Assembly (NCBI RefSeq): GCF_000337835.1
Contig: NZ_AOLM01000003.1
Span: 224,809-288,808 of the forward strand
Direction: 5' to 3'
Source: Haloferax sulfurifontis ATCC BAA-897
GTDB taxonomy: Archaea > Halobacteriota > Halobacteria > Halobacteriales > Haloferacaceae
DNA length: 64,000 nt
In this document: piece by piece, positions 60,634 to 64,000 of the stretch
Layout of the letters: each line of letters begins with the position of its first letter
Numbering within the stretch: position 1 is the stretch's first letter
Translations under genes and position numbers: made by a program
The notes under the pieces: generated by a model
The model's input: only the letters and a program-made list of their open reading frames with translations
Database searches by the model: none
What the model was told of the DNA's origin: nothing

Positions 60634-61059
60634 TCAGGCGAGCGTCGCGGTCAGCGTGATTTCCGGGCCGGCGAGCGCCTTCGACACCGGGCAGTTCTCC
60701 TTGGCGCGCTGGGCGAGTTCGGCGAACGTCTCCTCGTCGATGTCGGGCACGTCGGCGTCGAGCGTCAGGTCGATGCGCGAGATTTCGAAGCCGCCGCCGT
60801 CGGCCGGGTCGAGGTGCACGTCGGCCGCGGTGTGCAGGCTCGTCGGCGCGTAGCCCTCGCCTTCGAGGAACGCGGTCAACTGCATCGAGAAGCAACCGGA
60901 GTGGGCCGCGCCGATGAGTTCCTCGGGGTTCGATCCGAGTTCGTCTTCGAACCGCGTCGGGAACGTGAACGTCCCCTCGACGGTCCCGCTCTCCGTCGAG
61001 AACTCGCCGCTCCCGTCTTTGCCACCGGTCCACGTCGTCTCCGCCTTGTGCGTGGGCAT
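60634..61059 (-). CDS. OsmC-family peroxiredoxin
   Basis: A 141-residue OsmC protein with both catalytic Cys in canonical setting: GAAHSGCFSMQL (about residue 56) and KENCPVSKAL (about residue 123). It should reduce organic hydroperoxides in the cytosol. ATG 61059 (MPTHKAETTW) was chosen over 61068. It is convergent with the AAC(3) gene and not linked to the LysE gene. Confidence 0.88.
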   Translation of the reverse strand: MPTHKAETTWTGGKDGSGEFSTESGTVEGTFTFPTRFEDELGSNPEELIGAAHSGCFSMQLTAFLEGEGYAPTSLHTAADVHLDPADGGGFEISRIDLTLDADVPDIDEETFAELAQRAKENCPVSKALAGPEITLTATLA

Positions 61060-61158
61060 GACACGCACACCTACGGTCGCGAGCGATATGGAGGTGACGG
61101 CGAACGGAGCGTTCGAGGGAACAGGACCGGCGGGACGCGGAGGTCCCGAGGCGGCGCG

Positions 61159-61818
61159 CTACAGGCCGCTCCAGAGCGCCGCGACCCCGAACCCGACGAT
61201 GACGACGCCCGCGAGTTGGTTCACTCGGCGGAGGACCGCCGGGGTGACCCGCTCCCGGACGCGGTCGACGGCGGCGCTCAGGACGAACCACCAGAGCGCC
61301 GACCCGGCGAAGACGCCCGCGACGAGGACCGCCGCTCCGAGGTAGTCGCCCGAGACGCCGACGCCCAGGCCGGCGAAGATGCCGACGAACGCCAGTATCG
61401 TCACCGGGTTCGTCAGCGTCAGGAGGAACGTCGACCCGAAGTCTGCCGCGAGGCTCCGGGCGTTCGAGTCGGGCGGTGCCACGGCCGACTGCTCGGTCGT
61501 CGGTGCCGACTCGACCGACGCCGGGTCGCCCCGAATCGACTGGATGCCGATATACAGGAGAATCGCCCCGCCGGCGAGGGCGATTCCGTTGCGGTGGCCG
61601 AGCAGGACCGACGAGAGCGCGGCGATGCCGAACCCCGCGATGGCCCCATAGACCGCGTCCGCAGACGCCGCTCCGAGTCCGCTGACGAAGCCTGAACGGC
61701 GGCCCTTAGAAAGCGTTCGCTGAATGCACAGTACACCGATTGGACCGACCGGCGCGGCTATCGAGACGCCGAGAACGAGTCCGCGGACGAGGATTCCGAT
61801 TGTGGTGGTTAATAGACA
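61159..61818 (-). CDS. LysE/RhtB-family exporter with unresolved start
   Basis: The reading frame contains a clear LysE family protein of about 219 residues with about six helices: GLVLGVSIAAPVGPIGVLC (the N-terminal APVGP hallmark) and LTLTNPVTILAFVGIFAG near the middle. It exports amino acids or related solutes. There is no ATG, GTG or TTG in frame before the hallmark helix; the first in-frame one is GTG 61482, which would remove half the protein. An ATG at 61817-61819 is out of frame by one base, so a one-base frameshift in the first ten codons is the simplest reading. Confidence 0.65.
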   Translation of the reverse strand, partial: CLLTTTIGILVRGLVLGVSIAAPVGPIGVLCIQRTLSKGRRSGFVSGLGAASADAVYGAIAGFGIAALSSVLLGHRNGIALAGGAILLYIGIQSIRGDPASVESAPTTEQSAVAPPDSNARSLAADFGSTFLLTLTNPVTILAFVGIFAGLGVGVSGDYLGAAVLVAGVFAGSALWWFVLSAAVDRVRERVTPAVLRRVNQLAGVVIVGFGVAALWSGL

Positions 61819-61927
61819 TCACCTCGTGACCGAGTCGATGCGTCACCGGGTGATAGCTCTATCGTCTGTCCTGACCGGCCCGCCGGGGCAATCGGCGTCG
61901 GTGCCGGTGCCGGTGGGCCGGAACCGA

Positions 61928-62782
61928 TTAGAACAGCCCCGTGATGAAGCCGATACCCATCAGCACCAACACGGCCGCCGAGAACGCCGGGAGGTACGGG
62001 GTGTACTTCTCCACTTCGTCCTCGTAGTGCTGGTAGCCCGCAATCAGCACCATCGTCAGGCCGACGATGCCGACGATGACGGTGATAGCGTACGCGCCCA
62101 TCAGTTCGAGGCAGTAGTTCGACCCGGCGCAGAGCGCGATTATCTCGAACTCCTCTTCGTGGGCGAACCCGAGGACGAACGCGAACCACGCGATGCCGAG
62201 GAGGCCGCGCTCCGCGGCGTCGTCGGGGGTGTCGTGCGAGTGGAAGCGTCCGCCGACGAAGGGAACGAAACCCATCAGGCGAGCGAACAGTCCGCTGTCG
62301 CGGTCGTGGCTATGTCCGTCGTGGTCGTGTGAGTGGCTATGGCCGTCATCGTGTGAGTGCCCGTGGTCATGACCACCTTCATGGCCATCTCCGTGACTGT
62401 GACTCCCGTGGTCGTCGTGCCCGTGAGTGCCGTGCGAGTGTCCGTGGGCGTACTCGCGGACGCCGAGCGCGATGAGCAAGACGCCGGCGACGAGACTGAC
62501 CGGGCCGCCGATTTGGACGCCGCCGAGTGTCGTAATCGGCTCGTTGACCTGCGTGAGGTCGAAGTACGACTTCGCGTAGAAGAACGCGCCCACCATCGCG
62601 ATACTGCTGACGAGGTGGCCGACCCCGAGGATGAGACTCGCCGCGAACCCGTAGGCCCACTTGTTCGCTTGGTCGAGCGCGTACGACGCGGCGACGGGCC
62701 AGCCGTGACCCGGTTCGACGCCGTGGACGGCTCCGAGGAGTACCGCGCCGGCGACGAGTCCGAGCAGTTCGTTCGAGGCCAT
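61928..62782 (-). CDS. RcnA-like nickel/cobalt transporter with His-rich loop
   Basis: A 284-residue polytopic protein. The first helix has AVHGVEPGHGWP, close to the HGLEPGHSKT motif of RcnA nickel/cobalt exporters (from memory), rather than the HX4DH of NiCoT importers. A cytoplasmic loop (about 112-162) is almost entirely His, Asp, Gly and Ser, as in RcnA. Later helices carry FAHEEEFEII. It is divergent from nikR and likely under its control. Import or export is not decided by sequence, but the motif favours export. Confidence 0.75.
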   Translation of the reverse strand: MASNELLGLVAGAVLLGAVHGVEPGHGWPVAASYALDQANKWAYGFAASLILGVGHLVSSIAMVGAFFYAKSYFDLTQVNEPITTLGGVQIGGPVSLVAGVLLIALGVREYAHGHSHGTHGHDDHGSHSHGDGHEGGHDHGHSHDDGHSHSHDHDGHSHDRDSGLFARLMGFVPFVGGRFHSHDTPDDAAERGLLGIAWFAFVLGFAHEEEFEIIALCAGSNYCLELMGAYAITVIVGIVGLTMVLIAGYQHYEDEVEKYTPYLPAFSAAVLVLMGIGFITGLF

Positions 62783-62822
62783 GTGCTTACCGTAGCCGTG
62801 GAAAACGAGAGGTATAGGGGTT

Positions 62823-62853
62823 GTTAATACCGAATCGCGGGTATCGTCATAAC
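62823..62853. promoter_or_regulatory. Inverted repeat in the nikR/transporter promoter
   Basis: ATACC (62827-62831) and GGTAT (62840-62844) face each other across 8 bases, flanked by GTTA (62823) and TAAC (62850). It lies between the divergent nikR and transporter genes, the expected place for a NikR operator. The symmetry is imperfect. Confidence 0.45.
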
Positions 62854-62889
62854 GGGAACTCTTGTAGCTGTACGCGTCAGTTGGAGGTG

Positions 62890-63276
62890 ATGCGGACGAG
62901 TTTCAACATCCCCGACGAACTGGTCGCGGAGTTCGACCGGGCGTGGCGCGACGAGGGCATCGAAAACCGGTCGCGGGCGGTCCGAGAGGCCATGCGGGAG
63001 TTCGTCGAGTCCCACGACCGACTCGAAGACGTCTCCGGCGAGGTCGTCGCGCTCGTCGGCTTCGACTACCGCCACCACGACGTGATTCGCGAGCTTCACG
63101 GGGCGCAACACGAGTTTCAGGACGTCATCCTCAACACGAGCCACACCCATCAGGGCGAGTGGTGTCTCGAATCGCTGTTCTGCCGCGGCCCCGCCGAGCG
63201 CGTCCGGGCGCTGACCTATCGACTCCGCGACTTCGACGCGGTCCGGCGGGTGAAAGTGATGGTCATTCGCGAGTGA
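62890..63276 (+). CDS. nikR: NikR-family nickel-responsive regulator
   Basis: A 128-residue ribbon-helix-helix regulator: RTSFNIPDELVAEFDRAW at the N-terminus, then the ACT-like nickel domain with the ligand set DYRHHDV (His), LNTSHTHQGEWC (His-x-His and Cys, the full four-ligand square-planar site). Nickel binding should let it bind DNA. The ATG at 62890 is preceded immediately by a GGAGGTG sequence, too close to serve as a Shine-Dalgarno. It is divergent from the RcnA-like gene. Confidence 0.88.
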   Translation: MRTSFNIPDELVAEFDRAWRDEGIENRSRAVREAMREFVESHDRLEDVSGEVVALVGFDYRHHDVIRELHGAQHEFQDVILNTSHTHQGEWCLESLFCRGPAERVRALTYRLRDFDAVRRVKVMVIRE

Positions 63277-63329
63277 CGCGGCGTGTATGACTCAGACGAA
63301 GCGCGGGCGGAAAATAGGGGTCCGTCGGG

Positions 63330-63638
63330 CTACCGATTCTGCCGCTGTTCGGCCTTGTTCATCTCGATGAGCAGTCGGAAAATCGCTTTCACGAGGTTCG
63401 AGTCGACCTCGAAGTGGGCCGCGTTCTTCCCGGCGCGCTCCATCACGCGCTCTTCTTGGGACTCGTCGGTCGTCGGCAGGTCCTTCTCGGCTTTGACCTT
63501 CGCCACCGTGTCGGCGACGTAGGTCCGGCGGGCGATGAGTTCGACGATGCCGCGGTCGATATCCTCTATCTCCTCGCGGAGTTCGTCGAGGGACATGTCC
63601 TGAAACGGTTCGGCGGCGTCTGGGGTGTCGTCTGTCAT
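63330..63638 (-). CDS. Chorismate mutase (AroQ class)
   Basis: A 102-residue all-helical AroQ chorismate mutase: LDELREEIEDIDRGIVELIARR (about residues 15-36, with conserved Arg) and the VKAEKDLPTTDESQEERVMERAG segment. It converts chorismate to prephenate. ATG 63638 overlaps the shikimate kinase stop (63635), so both are translationally coupled. It is a free-standing mutase, not fused to PheA or TyrA. Confidence 0.88.
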   Translation of the reverse strand: MTDDTPDAAEPFQDMSLDELREEIEDIDRGIVELIARRTYVADTVAKVKAEKDLPTTDESQEERVMERAGKNAAHFEVDSNLVKAIFRLLIEMNKAEQRQNR

Positions 63639-64000
63639 TGGATTCGTGCTCCGTCGGTTCGGGTGGTCGTCAGTCGGGTCTCTCCCTCGCGGGCGACCCA
63701 CAGTGCCTCGACGCGTTCGAGGTCGGCGCGGTCGCCGACGGCGACGACGCTCGGGCCGGTCCCGGACAGCGAGACGCCGTCGGCGATGGGCATCGCCTCG
63801 ACGGCGGGGTCGGTCGGGAAGTCGAGGGCGGCCGAGAAGGCGAGGCCGTTGACGGTCATCGCCTCGGCGTAGCGCCCTTCGAGCGCGAGGTCGGCGACGA
63901 GGTCGGCCATCGGGGCGACGTTCTCACAGCGGCTCACGTCGGCGTCGGCGCTGTAGGCGCGCTCCGGCGGCGTCCACACGAGCACGTCCCAGTCGACCTC
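63635..64000 (-). CDS. aroK: Archaeal shikimate kinase (GHMP type), partial
   Basis: The C-terminal part of a GHMP-superfamily kinase, open at the right edge. The visible end includes the SLSGTGPSVVAVG glycine motif near the ATP site and LVWTPPERAYSADADVS further left in the protein, both typical of archaeal shikimate kinases, which are unrelated to bacterial AroK. It phosphorylates shikimate at O3. Its stop overlaps the chorismate mutase start. The N-terminus lies beyond position 64000. Confidence 0.82.
   Translation of the reverse strand, partial: EVDWDVLVWTPPERAYSADADVSRCENVAPMADLVADLALEGRYAEAMTVNGLAFSAALDFPTDPAVEAMPIADGVSLSGTGPSVVAVGDRADLERVEALWVAREGETRLTTTRTDGARIQ

Noticed and set aside
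62883..62889. GGAGGTG just before the nikR ATG as a Shine-Dalgarno site
   Set aside because: It touches the start codon, leaving no spacing for ribosome binding, so it is unlikely to act as an SD.
1..64000. CRISPR arrays, insertion sequences and rRNA genes
   Set aside because: No regularly spaced repeats, transposase frames or rRNA-like sequence were seen on reading; a computer search was not possible.

Overview
This window is a chromosomal segment from a haloarchaeon, most likely a Haloferax species. The evidence is high GC with strong C/G third-position bias, Asp/Glu-rich proteins, mostly leaderless genes with a TATA box 24-31 nt before the start codon, HalX, TrmB, aMBF1 and archaeal-type shikimate kinase genes, and an intron-bearing tRNA-Trp. 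The dihydrofolate reductase matches, from memory, the well-studied Haloferax volcanii enzyme DHFR-1 at most positions, but with several substitutions, so this is probably not H. volcanii itself.

Layout. 1-5.6 kb: a minus-strand operon of VWA/BatA-type membrane proteins with a coiled-coil protein, running off the left edge. 5.8-10.9 kb: an NhaC antiporter, two PH-domain membrane proteins, an Lrp regulator coupled to an aminotransferase, and a universal stress protein. 11-16.2 kb: a signalling-like block with a DUF7504-type protein, a CHAT (caspase-like) protease, a 46-residue membrane miniprotein, a HalX response regulator and TrmB. 16.3-20.2 kb: guaB, DUF5794, a YjbQ protein and DUF5795. 20.2-23.2 kb: tRNA-Trp followed by an A/T-richer island with a TumE/TumA toxin-antitoxin pair, a HEPN-type gene and a broken HTH gene.

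23.2-29.5 kb: DHFR and an MFS transporter facing a tight four-gene operon of GTP cyclohydrolase III, an MDR dehydrogenase, a PTPS/QueD-like protein and a glycosyltransferase. 29.5-36.3 kb: HAD, DJ-1, OsmC, metallo-beta-lactamase and FAH-family genes, then a GMC sugar dehydrogenase pair behind an iron-box-like palindrome. 36.4-46.2 kb: hisC, an AK6-like kinase and a CDP-alcohol transferase in a translationally coupled set; a sensor kinase; aMBF1; tpiA; a HerA-like ATPase; DNA polymerase IV; and an Lrp regulator.

46.2-64 kb: pyruvate:ferredoxin oxidoreductase (porAB), then an aromatic amino-acid neighbourhood (aroC, aroA, tyrA, chorismate mutase, shikimate kinase at the right edge) mixed with a prolidase, SDR, Rsm22-like methyltransferase, surE, an AAC(3)-family protein, OsmC, a LysE gene with an apparently broken start, and a NikR regulator divergent from an RcnA-like nickel/cobalt transporter.

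Most of the window is ordinary core genome. The parts most worth a second look are the pterin/flavin-glycosyltransferase operon, the CHAT/DUF7504/miniprotein/HalX block, the tRNA-Trp island with palindromes on its promoters, the iron-box-like element, and the NikR/RcnA pairing. All family calls are from reading the sequence and memory; no database search was run.
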